A stretch of DNA of 38,289 bases from Enterococcus_E cecorum_C (lineage in GTDB: Bacteria > Bacillota > Bacilli > Lactobacillales > Enterococcaceae): positions 1 through 38,289 of the forward strand of contig NZ_JBQKFH010000024.1 of assembly GCF_052119425.1 (NCBI RefSeq), written 5' to 3'. A program made the position numbers and the translations under genes. Every line of letters begins with the position of its first letter. Positions within the stretch are counted from its first letter, which is position 1. The notes under the pieces are model-generated. The model did not search any database. It saw only the letters and a program-made list of their open reading frames with translations, and was not told the origin of the DNA. Positions 18,130 through 26,521 of this stretch are shown piece by piece.

Positions 18130-18171
18130 AAGACGGTAAGACAAAATTTTTAGAATGTAAGAGGATTATCA

Positions 18172-19812
18172 ATGTCAGAACAACTTAATCAACAAGCCTC
18201 TTTAACCAATGAGGAAAAAATGGCGCGTGGATCAGCCTGGATGACGCTAGGTAATGTCGGTTCACGCTTAATCGGTGTTATATATATATTACCATGGTAT
18301 TACTGGATGGGAAGTCATGGACGAGAAGCAAATGCCTTATTTAATATGGGGTATAATGTCTATGCGTTATTTTTAATGATTTCAACGGCAGGAATTCCAG
18401 CTGCTATCGCTAAACAAGTCGCTTACTATAATTCCAAACAACAATATGAATTAAGTCATCGTTTATTTAAAAAAGCGTTGATATTTATGGGAATTGTCGG
18501 CTTAATCAGTGCTGGAATCATGTATATCGCCTCACCAGCACTAGCAAGGATGTCTGGTGGTGGCGCAGAGTTAATTCCAATTATGCGTTCGTTAAGTGCC
18601 GCCATTTTGATTTTCCCTTGTATGAGTGTGATTCGTGGCTTTTTCCAAGGAAATCAAGATATGCGACCTTATGCTGTTTCACAATTAGCAGAACAAGTCA
18701 TTCGCGTCTTTTACATGCTATTAGCGACTTTCATTATCATTAAAGTGATGCACGGCGATTATTTAAAAGCAGTCGAACAATCAACTTTTGCGGCTTTTAT
18801 TGGGGCGATTGCTTCGATGGCGGCTTTGATATACTTCTGGAAAAAGGCGGAAGTTCAATTTGAGGTCCAAAAAGAAGTTAGCCTACCTGGTGAATTGCTC
18901 GATACGAAAGCTTTAATCATTGATACTATTCGTCAGGCTATTCCTTTTACAATTGTTGGTGCAGGAACGACCATTTATAAATTAGTCGACCAAATGACCT
19001 ATGTACATATGATGCAGTCATTTACGAAATTCACCAAGGATGAATTAGTGGCACAAATGGCCGTATTTGGTGGGAACCCTGATAAGTTAACCATGGTTGT
19101 GATTGGTTTGGCTACTTCAATGGCGTTTACGAGCTTACCTTTAGTGACTGAAGCAGTAACGCAAGGAAAACACCGCGATTTAGCTCGTTTAATTAACAAT
19201 AATTTCCAACTCTATGCTTTATTAATGTTTCCAGCGACTTTTGGGATGATTTTGCTAGCATATCCATTGAATACCTTCTTTTATGAACCGGATAAACTAG
19301 CAGCTAAAGTCTTGATAGAAGCCTGTCTATCTGGATTGTTTGTGGGCTTATTTATGCTTACTTCCTCTACTTTACAGGGAATGTATTACAATAAGGCAGC
19401 GGTAAAATTCTTTGCAGTAGGGATTGTCATTAAATTTATTTTGCAATATCCATGTATTTTATTATTCCAAATTTATGGTCCATTACTTTCAACAACGATT
19501 GGAATGGCCGTCTCATGTTATCTAAATATCCGTCAGTTGCAACAAGCGACAAAGTTTAATTATAAATTAACCTTGAGACGCATTTTATTAATTACTATTT
19601 TAACAGTGATGATGCTGTTAGCTGCAGCGATTGCAAAAGTTGTCTTCGGTCTTATTTTCAGTCCTGAACATAAGATGTCAGCCTTTTTACTATGTATTCC
19701 GGTTGCAGCAGTCGGAGGGGCGGTTTACTTGTACTTGATTTTGAAAGTTGGCATTGCTGAGAGATTATTAGGTTCAAGTATGACTCGCTTGCGGAAAAAA
19801 CTAAAAATTTAG
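18172..19812 (+). CDS. MATE/MOP-superfamily polysaccharide/lipid II flippase (YtgP/MurJ type)
   Basis: A 546-residue integral membrane protein with about 14 hydrophobic segments, of the polysaccharide_synt/MviN-like branch that includes B. subtilis YtgP (MurJ/Amj-complementing lipid II flippase). It begins with a hydrophilic stretch then GSAWMTLGNVGSRLIGVIYI, the family's first helix, and contains STAGIPAAIAKQVAYY and VIRGFFQGNQDMRPYAVSQL. Its likely job is to move lipid-linked wall precursors across the membrane. murE directly upstream supports a wall role, though the two appear to be separate transcripts. The rRNA modification gene follows after 12 bases, so the two form an operon. The exact substrate is inferred. 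Confidence 0.88.
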   Translation: MSEQLNQQASLTNEEKMARGSAWMTLGNVGSRLIGVIYILPWYYWMGSHGREANALFNMGYNVYALFLMISTAGIPAAIAKQVAYYNSKQQYELSHRLFKKALIFMGIVGLISAGIMYIASPALARMSGGGAELIPIMRSLSAAILIFPCMSVIRGFFQGNQDMRPYAVSQLAEQVIRVFYMLLATFIIIKVMHGDYLKAVEQSTFAAFIGAIASMAALIYFWKKAEVQFEVQKEVSLPGELLDTKALIIDTIRQAIPFTIVGAGTTIYKLVDQMTYVHMMQSFTKFTKDELVAQMAVFGGNPDKLTMVVIGLATSMAFTSLPLVTEAVTQGKHRDLARLINNNFQLYALLMFPATFGMILLAYPLNTFFYEPDKLAAKVLIEACLSGLFVGLFMLTSSTLQGMYYNKAAVKFFAVGIVIKFILQYPCILLFQIYGPLLSTTIGMAVSCYLNIRQLQQATKFNYKLTLRRILLITILTVMMLLAAAIAKVVFGLIFSPEHKMSAFLLCIPVAAVGGAVYLYLILKVGIAERLLGSSMTRLRKKLKI

Positions 19813-19824
19813 TATGGTGATTTC

Positions 19825-20544
19825 ATGCGTTTAGATAAGTATTTAGCAGATATGCAAATCGGCTCTAGAAAAGAAGTCAAAGTATTTATCAAAAAAGGTT
19901 TCGTTACTGTCAATGGTACGGTGATTAAGTCGGATAAATACCAAGTCGATGAAAAAGTAGATGAAGTGACATTTGATGGAGAAGTGATTGGCTATCAAAA
20001 AGAATTTTATTACCTTTTAAATAAACCACAAGGCGTCATTTCAGCGACGATTGATGATTATGAAGAAACAGTATTAGATTTATTTAGCGATGAAGATTAT
20101 CGGGAAGATTTATTTCCGGTGGGGCGTTTAGATAAAGATACGGAAGGTTTGTTAGTGATTACGAATGATGGTGCGTTATCTCATCGTTTGCTTTCTCCTA
20201 AGCGTCATGTGCCCAAAGAATACTATGTGCAAGTGAGCGGGTGTCTAACAAAAGAAGATCAAGCAAAGATGGCAGCTGGATTAAAGATTGATGGTGGGGA
20301 AATCTGTTTGCCTGCCGAATTAAAAATTTTAACGGTCGATGAAAGTGAGCAAACCTCCACGGCACAGCTTATTTTACATGAAGGTAAATTTCATCAAGTC
20401 AAACGGATGATGCAAGCATGTGGCAAAACGGTGACTTATTTGCAAAGAATTCGTATGGGAAATCTAACTTTACCAGAAAATCTTGCGTTAGGTGAATATC
20501 GAGCGTTAACTGCTGAAGAATTAGATTTATTACAACAAAAATAG
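19825..20544 (+). CDS. RsuA-family rRNA pseudouridine synthase
   Basis: This 239-residue enzyme isomerises a uridine in rRNA; RsuA-type members act on 16S U516. An N-terminal S4 RNA-binding domain (MRLDKYLADMQIGSRKEVKV, about residues 1-60) precedes the catalytic domain with GRLDKDTEGLLVITNDG, where Asp103 is the expected catalytic residue. A further conserved EGKFHQVKRMMQACG lies near residue 190. The gene begins 12 bases after the flippase stop with RBS GGTGAT and is followed by a terminator. RluB/RluE-type 23S enzymes share these motifs, so the exact target uridine is not certain. Confidence 0.9.
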   Translation: MRLDKYLADMQIGSRKEVKVFIKKGFVTVNGTVIKSDKYQVDEKVDEVTFDGEVIGYQKEFYYLLNKPQGVISATIDDYEETVLDLFSDEDYREDLFPVGRLDKDTEGLLVITNDGALSHRLLSPKRHVPKEYYVQVSGCLTKEDQAKMAAGLKIDGGEICLPAELKILTVDESEQTSTAQLILHEGKFHQVKRMMQACGKTVTYLQRIRMGNLTLPENLALGEYRALTAEELDLLQQK

Positions 20545-20551
20545 ACAAAAT

Positions 20552-20594
20552 GAGAGCCATGTAAAGATAGACCTTTGCATAGCTCTTGATTTTT
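20552..20594 (+). terminator. Terminator after the rsuA-type gene
   Basis: AGAGCCATGTAAAG pairs imperfectly with CTTTGCATAGCTCT around ATAGAC and is followed by TGATTTTTG. It lies about 10 bases beyond the stop codon. Confidence 0.7.
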
Positions 20595-20613
20595 GAGGTT
20601 AAGGATTTATAAT
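20586..20613 (+). promoter_or_regulatory. Promoter of the M23 peptidase gene
   Basis: TTGATT (20586-20591) and TATAAT (20608-20613) are 16 bases apart. The predicted transcript start near 20620 lies inside the longest open frame, so the true translational start must be later, at 20635 or 20650. Confidence 0.55.
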
Positions 20614-20649
20614 TATAGTTACGTTATTGAAAAAATGGGAGATGAGTTT

Positions 20650-21660
20650 TTGAAATTTAACAAAATAGCGCCCTTAGTTGTAGGAGCAGGTTTCTTTTTA
20701 TGGGGGAGTCCTGTTCATGCAAGTGAGATTGAACAACAAATGAAGCAAAATCAAGACCAATTAAATCAAGTGCATCAACAAACACAGACTTTTTTATCAC
20801 AGATTGAACATTATCTTCAAGAAATGAATGAGAATAAGACAAAAGAAGAAGATTTTGAAAAAGCTGTCTTGAAAGAAAAGGACATTTATCAAAAGAAAGA
20901 ACAAGAAATCGAAAAATTACAGCATAAGTACAATCGTCTATCTAAATCAAATGATGAAATTTTAACACCAAAAGAATTGGAAAAGAAAACCAATCAGTTA
21001 ATTAATTTAAAAGATAAGATTCGCTTCTTGGATAAAAAAGCTGAAAAATATCCGAAAATCATTGAAGACCTTGAATCAAAGGTTACTTATTACCAACAAA
21101 AGCGCGTAACTTGCGAGTCCCAACAAGCCATTTTAACAGCTAAAGTGAGAGACTTGAGTGCACAGTCAAATAAATTGCAAGCAGATTTAAAAGTTCTTCA
21201 ACAGAAAAAAGTAGAAGAGGACAAAAAGAAAGCAAAAGAAGCCGAAGCCAAAGTGACTGGTTTTGCTTCTCCATTAGAAACGCGTCTAGTCGTATCTAGT
21301 GGGTTTGGGGGCCGCCCTGATCCAAATGGTAAGTCTGGTACACAGCATGATGGAATTGATTTACCTGGAAGTCTCAATCAAAATATATTAGCTGCTCGTG
21401 CTGGTCAAGTTGTGACAACTGGTAGTCATCCAAGCGCAGGGAATTATATCATTGTCAAACACGATAATGGTTTTTATAGCTATTATTTGCATTTAAATCA
21501 AATTTTAGTGAAGTCAGGAGATAATGTTGCCCTAGGTCAAGTCATTGGTAAAATGGGTACGACCGGAAATTCAACGGTTGTCCATCTTCACTTTGGGCTA
21601 GCTAAAACACCAAATTGGCAAGGGTTCGTGGATCCTGCGTATGCCTTGAGATTGAAATAA
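20650..21660 (+). CDS. Secreted coiled-coil M23 metallopeptidase (murein hydrolase)
   Basis: A secreted peptidoglycan endopeptidase or its activator. The N-terminus (KFNKIAPLVVGAGFFLWGSP then VHA) is a signal peptide with likely cleavage after Ala24. Residues about 28-200 form a charged coiled coil like EnvC/CwlO-type proteins. The C-terminal M23 domain has zinc-site motif HDGID (H233, D237) and HLHF (H312, H314), preceded by SSGFGGRPDPNG, so it looks catalytically intact. TTG 20650 is preferred because GGGAGATGAG lies just upstream and gives a clean basic signal peptide. ATG 20635 is the alternative and adds MGDEF. It stands alone between a promoter and a strong bidirectional terminator. Its cleavage specificity is unknown. 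Confidence 0.88.
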   Translation: MKFNKIAPLVVGAGFFLWGSPVHASEIEQQMKQNQDQLNQVHQQTQTFLSQIEHYLQEMNENKTKEEDFEKAVLKEKDIYQKKEQEIEKLQHKYNRLSKSNDEILTPKELEKKTNQLINLKDKIRFLDKKAEKYPKIIEDLESKVTYYQQKRVTCESQQAILTAKVRDLSAQSNKLQADLKVLQQKKVEEDKKKAKEAEAKVTGFASPLETRLVVSSGFGGRPDPNGKSGTQHDGIDLPGSLNQNILAARAGQVVTTGSHPSAGNYIIVKHDNGFYSYYLHLNQILVKSGDNVALGQVIGKMGTTGNSTVVHLHFGLAKTPNWQGFVDPAYALRLK

Positions 21661-21666
21661 AATAAT

Positions 21667-21715
21667 AAAAAGCGTATTTCAAAGGAGAGCTTGTCTCAAT
21701 GAAATACGCTTTTAT
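21667..21715. terminator. Bidirectional terminator between the M23 gene and the deoR-type gene
   Basis: A perfect 14-bp inverted repeat AAAAGCGTATTTCA (21668-21681) / TGAAATACGCTTTT (21700-21713) with an 18-base loop is flanked by A-rich and T-rich sides, ending both convergent units. Confidence 0.93.
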
Positions 21716-21718
21716 TAG

Positions 21719-22480
21719 TTAGATTTGCACTTGAATAACTTGTACCCCAGATTTTTCCAGAGTAGTAAGAATTCTCTCGTCAGCATAGGAGTCGGTGATT
21801 AATATATCAATATCCTCGATTTTTCCAATGGTAAAGTTTGCTTGATGCCCAATTTTACGGTAGTCACAAACAACAATTAATGTGCTAGAGTTTTCGATAA
21901 TTTTCTGATTGATTTTAGATTCATGAAAGACAGAGGTGGTAATTCCAGTTGTTAAATCTACCCCATCACAACCAATAATACTCACATCAGATCTAGCATG
22001 AGCAAAAGAATCGACAGCGATATCTCCTGTTAAGGCTTTTTTTGAGTAACGAATTTCACCACCACTTAAGATGATTGAAGAGTCAGGATGGTGTTGAATA
22101 TCGGCGACTGCTAAATTATTTGTCATCAAAATGATGCTTGTATCTTGCAAAAATTGTAGGGATGCTGTAGCTGTGGAACTAGTGTTGATAAATAAAGTAT
22201 CTCCATCTTCTACATGCCTGGATGCCTCTTTAGCAATACTTAGCTTGATTTGTTCAAGAGGATCATTTTTTTGTCCCTCTACTTCTTGAAAAATTTCTAC
22301 ATAGCCAAAAGGTTGGATAATTTGTCCCATTTCAGATAACTTTGCACAATCTCTGCGAATAGTCATCTCAGAAACATTAAAATATTTACTTAAATCTTTT
22401 ATTTCTGTTCTTCCATTTTCTTTCAAATAATGTAGGATTTCTTCTCTTCTTTGCCTGATTTCTTCATTAGAACGCTTCAT
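21719..22480 (-). CDS. DeoR-family transcriptional regulator, probable ula regulator
   Basis: A 253-residue DeoR-family regulator. The N-terminal winged helix (residues 10-60) includes the recognition segment FNVSEMTIRRDCAKL. The C-terminal sugar-phosphate-sensing domain shows GDTLFINTSSTATASLQFL, VSIIGCDGVDLTTGITTS and a final TDS near DIDILITDSYAD. DeoR proteins usually bind a phosphorylated sugar intermediate. Divergent placement beside the ascorbate operon makes control of ula the most likely role, as E. coli UlaR is also DeoR-type. ATG 22480 is chosen for AAGGTGA just upstream; GTG 22489 is possible. Its 5' end overlaps the upstream membrane/TPR gene by 14 bases, so the two are co-transcribed and probably coupled. 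Confidence 0.9.
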   Translation of the reverse strand: MKRSNEEIRQRREEILHYLKENGRTEIKDLSKYFNVSEMTIRRDCAKLSEMGQIIQPFGYVEIFQEVEGQKNDPLEQIKLSIAKEASRHVEDGDTLFINTSSTATASLQFLQDTSIILMTNNLAVADIQHHPDSSIILSGGEIRYSKKALTGDIAVDSFAHARSDVSIIGCDGVDLTTGITTSVFHESKINQKIIENSSTLIVVCDYRKIGHQANFTIGKIEDIDILITDSYADERILTTLEKSGVQVIQVQI

Positions 22481-23231
22481 TTTCTTCACCTTCAGTTAGT
22501 TTACGTAAAGTTTTAGTATATTTTTTTATCAAAGTTGTGTTATCAATTTTTTTAGCAGATTTTATTATTATTTGATAATGAATTATTATTTCTCTAGTGT
22601 TAAAATAATTGATATCGATATTTTCTAGGGTTTGTATTCCTTTTTGGTTTCTGCCATTTAAAATATAATGGATTCCCTCGATTTGTGAAAAAGAAAATAA
22701 AGGGGATAGATTTTTTTGTTTTGTAGATTGAAATTGTTTCAGTTTATCTATCATCATTAATGCTTTATCACTTTCATCAAGAAAATAGTAGCACAAAAGT
22801 TGATAGTAGTAAAAAATAAATAGATAGTCTAATTTCGCTTTAAAAAATCTTTCATTAGTAATTAGATGCTTTAAACATTTGTCGTATTTTTGTTGATCAA
22901 ACAGGCACAACGTATAAAATAATATGAATGAACCTTTAAAACCATGAAAGATATCCAATTTCTGAAGTTTATTTTGATATTGTTTAGCCAGTGTTGGGTT
23001 TATGTCTTGTGTTTGAGAGATAATCATTTTTTGATAAAGTTTCTTCAAGTACTCATAATAAGTTGCCCCGATTAATATGAAAATTCCTACTATAAAGAAA
23101 AATATTTTTCCACTCATTGATGGTGCTTTTATGATTGTGAATGCTAAATATAATGCAAAAATAGCAATTGCGCCCCAAATATAGTATTGTTTAACAAATA
23201 ATATGAGATATTTACCTGTGTTTTTGTTCAT
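22467..23231 (-). CDS. Membrane-anchored protein with TPR-like cytoplasmic domain, co-transcribed with the deoR-type gene
   Basis: I do not recognise this 254-residue protein as a named family. Two hydrophobic segments near the start (about residues 10-33 and 40-60) predict two membrane helices. The remainder is helical, with spaced aromatic/leucine patterns (for example FKGSFILFYTLCLFDQQKYD and YYQLLCYYFLDESDKALMMI) resembling degenerate TPR-type repeats. It precedes and overlaps the DeoR-type regulator, which suggests a functional link to regulation at this locus. ATG 23231 is preferred because GAGGTGAGG lies directly upstream; GTG 23240 is less likely. The gene is very AT-rich. A protein-protein scaffold or sensor role is inference only. 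Confidence 0.75.
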   Translation of the reverse strand: MNKNTGKYLILFVKQYYIWGAIAIFALYLAFTIIKAPSMSGKIFFFIVGIFILIGATYYEYLKKLYQKMIISQTQDINPTLAKQYQNKLQKLDIFHGFKGSFILFYTLCLFDQQKYDKCLKHLITNERFFKAKLDYLFIFYYYQLLCYYFLDESDKALMMIDKLKQFQSTKQKNLSPLFSFSQIEGIHYILNGRNQKGIQTLENIDINYFNTREIIIHYQIIIKSAKKIDNTTLIKKYTKTLRKLTEGEENEAF

Positions 23232-23252
23232 CTTCCTCACCTCATCTCAATA

Positions 23253-23333
23253 TTAACATATAAAGCGCTTTATTACCATAAAATATTGATAGGTTAACAT
23301 AAAATATTCTAAATTAACATATATTATGTTTGT
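23253..23333. repeat. Phased TTAACATA operator-like array in the ula intergenic region
   Basis: Four direct repeats start at 23253 (TTAACATA), 23273 (TTACCATA), 23294 (TTAACATA) and 23314 (TTAACATA), spaced 20, 21 and 20 bases, about two helical turns each. The second and third share TTAMCATAAAATATT. The last copy joins TATGTT to form the inverted repeat AACATA-TAT-TATGTT (23316-23330). The array ends 8 bases before the -35 hexamer of ulaG and starts 20 bases from the start codon of the divergent gene. It is probably the binding array of the neighbouring DeoR-type regulator. Confidence 0.65.
23260..23273. promoter_or_regulatory. Candidate cre (CcpA) site
   Basis: The palindrome ATAAAGCGCTTTAT keeps the core AAnCGnT of catabolite-responsive elements but lacks the outer TG/CA pair. 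It lies about 70 bases upstream of the ula -35 region, inside the operator array. Carbon catabolite control of a PTS sugar operon would be expected. Confidence 0.45.
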
Positions 23334-23357
23334 AAACGAATACAAAAATACTATAAT
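23330..23357 (+). promoter_or_regulatory. Promoter of the ula operon
   Basis: TTGTAA (23330-23335) and consensus TATAAT (23352-23357) are 16 bases apart, giving a transcript start near 23364 and a short leader ending in CGGAGGAA before the ulaG ATG. Confidence 0.7.
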
Positions 23358-23400
23358 GAGAGTGTAAAGAAAAATAAATGATGTTTCGGAGGAATGTATC

Positions 23401-24468
23401 ATGGCAAATAACGTAAATGAAGTAACAAAAGAAAGTTGGATTCTATCTACATTTCCAGAGTGGGGAACTTATTTAAATGAAGAAATAGCAGATACTAAAG
23501 TTGCAGAAGGAACTGTTGCTATGTGGTGGCTTGGTTGTACCGGGATTTGGTTAAAGTCACATGAAGGAACCAACATTTTATGTGATTTATGGTGCGGAAC
23601 AGGTAAACGTACCCATGGGAATGGTTTGATGAAACAAGGTCACCAAATGATGAGAATGAGCGGTGTGAAGAAATTACAGCCAAACCTTCGTACTCAGCCA
23701 TTTGTTATAGATCCATTCGAAGTGAAAGATGTAGATGCTTTAGTTGTTACACATATTCACTCTGATCACTTAGATATTAATACGGCCGCTGCAGTTCACA
23801 AAAATTGTCCAAACGCCAAATTTATTGGACCACAAGAAGTAGTTAATACATGGTTAGGTTGGGGAATTCCTGAAGAAAAGACAATCGTGGTTCACCCTAA
23901 AGACGAAGTGAAGATTAAAGATGTAACAATTGTTGCTTTGGAAGCGTTTGACCGTACTGCTTTAGTAACATGTAGTGATCCAAATATTAGCTTAAAAGGT
24001 AAGATGCCTCAAGATATGGATGAAATTGCAGTAAACTATCTATTCAAAACATCTGGTGGAAACATTTATCATGCTGGAGATTCACATTATTCAAATCTTT
24101 TTGCAAAACACGGTAATGAATACGAAATTGATGTTTGCTTAGGTGCTTATGGTGAAAACCCTCGAGGAATTACAGATAAAGTCACTTCAGTAGATATGTT
24201 AAGAATGGCTGAATCATTAAATGCAAAAGTGGTGATTCCAGTTCATTATGATATCTGGTCAAACTTTATGGCAGATCCAAAAGAAATTACCGAAATTTGG
24301 AAATTCAAAAAAGATCGTTTGCAATATCAATTTAAACCATATATTTGGCAAGTGGGCGGTAAATTTGTCTATCCAACCAATAAAGATGACATGGAATTTA
24401 ATTTTGATCGTGGCTTCTCAGATTGCTTCGTTCAAGAAAATGATACTCCATTCCCATCATTCTTATAA
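23401..24468 (+). CDS. ulaG: L-ascorbate-6-phosphate lactonase UlaG
   Basis: UlaG opens the lactone of L-ascorbate-6-phosphate to 3-keto-L-gulonate-6-phosphate in the cytoplasm. The protein closely follows E. coli UlaG throughout (ESWILSTFPEWGTYLNEEI, MWWLGCTGIWLKS, KKLQPNLRTQPFVIDPF, YHAGDSHYSN, GAYGENPRGITDK). The metallo-beta-lactamase-fold metal motif is THIHSDHLD with H118, H120, D122 and H123. Length 355 is normal. RBS GGAGGAA precedes the ATG. It is first in the ula operon, directly behind the regulated promoter. Confidence 0.97.
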   Translation: MANNVNEVTKESWILSTFPEWGTYLNEEIADTKVAEGTVAMWWLGCTGIWLKSHEGTNILCDLWCGTGKRTHGNGLMKQGHQMMRMSGVKKLQPNLRTQPFVIDPFEVKDVDALVVTHIHSDHLDINTAAAVHKNCPNAKFIGPQEVVNTWLGWGIPEEKTIVVHPKDEVKIKDVTIVALEAFDRTALVTCSDPNISLKGKMPQDMDEIAVNYLFKTSGGNIYHAGDSHYSNLFAKHGNEYEIDVCLGAYGENPRGITDKVTSVDMLRMAESLNAKVVIPVHYDIWSNFMADPKEITEIWKFKKDRLQYQFKPYIWQVGGKFVYPTNKDDMEFNFDRGFSDCFVQENDTPFPSFL

Positions 24469-24486
24469 TTGAAAGGGCTGTTAGCA

Positions 24487-24945
24487 ATGTTGAAATACTT
24501 TTATGATAACCAACTAATTAATATCACGGAAAAACATCCAAAAAATTGGGAAGAAGCGATTGAAATCAGTGGTGAAGTCTTAAAAGAAAAAGGCTTAATT
24601 ACAGATGAATATATTCAATCAGTTATTCGTGATGTTCATGAGTACGGACCATATATAGTGATTATTCCTAATGTAGCCATGCCTCACTCATCTGCTAACA
24701 ATCAAGGCGTATTAGGTACTGGAATTGGTTTTACCATTCTTCCAGAAAAAGTTTATTTTGAAGAAGGCAATGAAGAAAAGCAGGCCAAGCTTTTCTTCAC
24801 ACTTGCCGCTAAAAATGGGGAAGAACATATGCAAAATATCGCTAATCTTTCAGAAATGTTAATGACAGATGGCTTAGTCGATGATTTGTTAACGATTCAA
24901 ACCATGGATGATTACCTGGCAATAATGAAAAAATATAATATTTAA
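24487..24945 (+). CDS. ulaC: Ascorbate-specific PTS EIIA component UlaC
   Basis: EIIA of the ascorbate PTS takes the phosphoryl group from HPr and passes it to UlaB. The active-site His67 lies in IPNVAMPHSSANN, typical of the mannitol/fructose-type EIIA fold. The protein is 152 residues. ATG 24487 is preferred over the upstream TTG 24469 because GAAAGGG lies 9 bases before it, and homologues start close to LKYFYDN. It begins 18 bases after ulaG and is followed 20 bases later by the permease gene. Confidence 0.92.
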   Translation: MLKYFYDNQLINITEKHPKNWEEAIEISGEVLKEKGLITDEYIQSVIRDVHEYGPYIVIIPNVAMPHSSANNQGVLGTGIGFTILPEKVYFEEGNEEKQAKLFFTLAAKNGEEHMQNIANLSEMLMTDGLVDDLLTIQTMDDYLAIMKKYNI

Positions 24946-24965
24946 ATTCGAGGAGGAATCCGAAA

Positions 24966-26441
24966 ATGGAAAAAATTGGCGATATCTTACTAGTCATTTG
25001 GTCTTATTTTGCAAAGAACATTTTGACACAACCAGCATTTTTAATCGGGTTGATTGTATTTGTGGGTTATGTGCTTTTAAAACGACCACTATATGAATCA
25101 ATTTCAGGTTTCTTAAAAGCAACAGTTGGTTATCTTATTTTAACTGTTGGTTCTGGCGGCTTGGTTAATAATTTCCGTCCGATTTTAGTAGGTTTGAAAG
25201 ATCGTTTTCAATTGCATGCGATGGTAACTGACCCATATTTTGGACAAAATGCGGTCACTGAAGGAATTGAAAAAACTTTTGGACGTACATTTGGTGATAC
25301 AATGCTCTTATTGCTCATTGCATTTATCTTTAATATTCTATTAGTTCGTTTTAGAAAATACACCAAATTACGTGCAGTCTTCACAACCGGTAACGTTCAA
25401 GTACAACAAGCAGCCACAGCATTCTGGTTATTGCTATTTTGTTTCCCACAACTTGGTCGAATTGAAGTATTATTAGTTATGGGCTTAATTTTAGGTTGCT
25501 ACTGGGCTGTGGGCTCTAATTTGACAGTAGATATTTGCCAAGACTTAACAGAAGGTGCAGGATTTGCCGTTGCTCACCAACAAATGTTTGGTATTTATTT
25601 ATTTGCTAAGTTATCTGAACGCTTCAAAAAGAATAAATCTAATAAACGTTTAGAAGATATTGAGTTACCAGGATTTTTATCAATGTTCAATGAAAATATG
25701 GTAGCAACTTCAATCTTAATGCTTTTATTCTTCGGTATTATTTTATTAGTTTTGGGTCAAGATTACTTGCTTAAAGCAGGATTCATGCAACCAGGTCAAA
25801 GTTTCTTATTCTATATTTTACAAACTTCATTAATGTTTGCGGTTTACTTAGCTATCTTACAATTGGGGGTACGTACCTTCGTTGCTGAATTAACAGATTC
25901 ATTTAATGGTATTTCAAACACATTGTTGCCAGGTGCGGTTCCAGGTATTGATATTGCAGCAACCTTTGCTTTTGGTTCTTCAAATGCAGTTACTGTAGGA
26001 TTCTTATTTGGTGCATTAGGACAATTTGTGATGATTATGCTACTTATCTTATTGAAATCACCAACGATTGTCGTTGCAGGATTTATCCCATTATTCTTTG
26101 ACAACGCCGCTATTGCAGTATTTTCTAATAACCGCGGTGGTATCAAGGCAGCGATGATCTTCCCATTCATTTCTGGTTTAATTCAAGTCGGAGGGTCGGC
26201 ATTAATTGCTTCATGGGTTGGTTTAGCACAATTTGGTGGTTATATCGGTATGTTTGACTGGGCAACTGTATGGCCAGGAATTACGGTAGCGATGAAGTTC
26301 TTAGGATTTATCGGTGTGGCTTTAGTCGTTGTCTTACTATTAGCGATTCCACAATTACAATATCGTGCAGATCCTAAAGGTTACTTCTTAATTGTAGATG
26401 ATTATGATGCTTATTTAGAATATAAAGCACAAAAAGCGTAA
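24966..26441 (+). CDS. ulaA: Ascorbate-specific PTS EIIC permease UlaA
   Basis: UlaA is the membrane channel that imports L-ascorbate while it is phosphorylated. This 491-residue protein has about 11 hydrophobic segments and family stretches such as GGLVNNFRPILVGLKDRF, TEGAGFAVAHQQMFGIYL and LLPGAVPGIDIAATFAFGSS. It ends in a hydrophilic cytoplasmic tail. RBS CGAGGAGG is strong. It lies between EIIA and EIIB genes, so all three PTS parts are separate polypeptides. A GC-rich hairpin follows it before ulaB. Confidence 0.95.
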   Translation: MEKIGDILLVIWSYFAKNILTQPAFLIGLIVFVGYVLLKRPLYESISGFLKATVGYLILTVGSGGLVNNFRPILVGLKDRFQLHAMVTDPYFGQNAVTEGIEKTFGRTFGDTMLLLLIAFIFNILLVRFRKYTKLRAVFTTGNVQVQQAATAFWLLLFCFPQLGRIEVLLVMGLILGCYWAVGSNLTVDICQDLTEGAGFAVAHQQMFGIYLFAKLSERFKKNKSNKRLEDIELPGFLSMFNENMVATSILMLLFFGIILLVLGQDYLLKAGFMQPGQSFLFYILQTSLMFAVYLAILQLGVRTFVAELTDSFNGISNTLLPGAVPGIDIAATFAFGSSNAVTVGFLFGALGQFVMIMLLILLKSPTIVVAGFIPLFFDNAAIAVFSNNRGGIKAAMIFPFISGLIQVGGSALIASWVGLAQFGGYIGMFDWATVWPGITVAMKFLGFIGVALVVVLLLAIPQLQYRADPKGYFLIVDDYDAYLEYKAQKA

Positions 26442-26453
26442 ATGTTAATAACT

Positions 26454-26475
26454 GGGGGATAGCTCATAATCCCCC
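26454..26475 (+). other. Intercistronic hairpin between ulaA and ulaB
   Basis: GGGGGAT (26454-26460) and ATCCCCC (26469-26475) form a perfect 7-bp stem with an 8-base loop. Only TTGAGATGAAATTTT follows, so termination would be weak. It may set the relative abundance of the permease and downstream messages by partial termination or mRNA end protection. Confidence 0.65.
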
Positions 26476-26521
26476 TTGAGATGAAATTTTAATAGCGTCA
26501 AGCGAAAGGAAGGAATATAAA

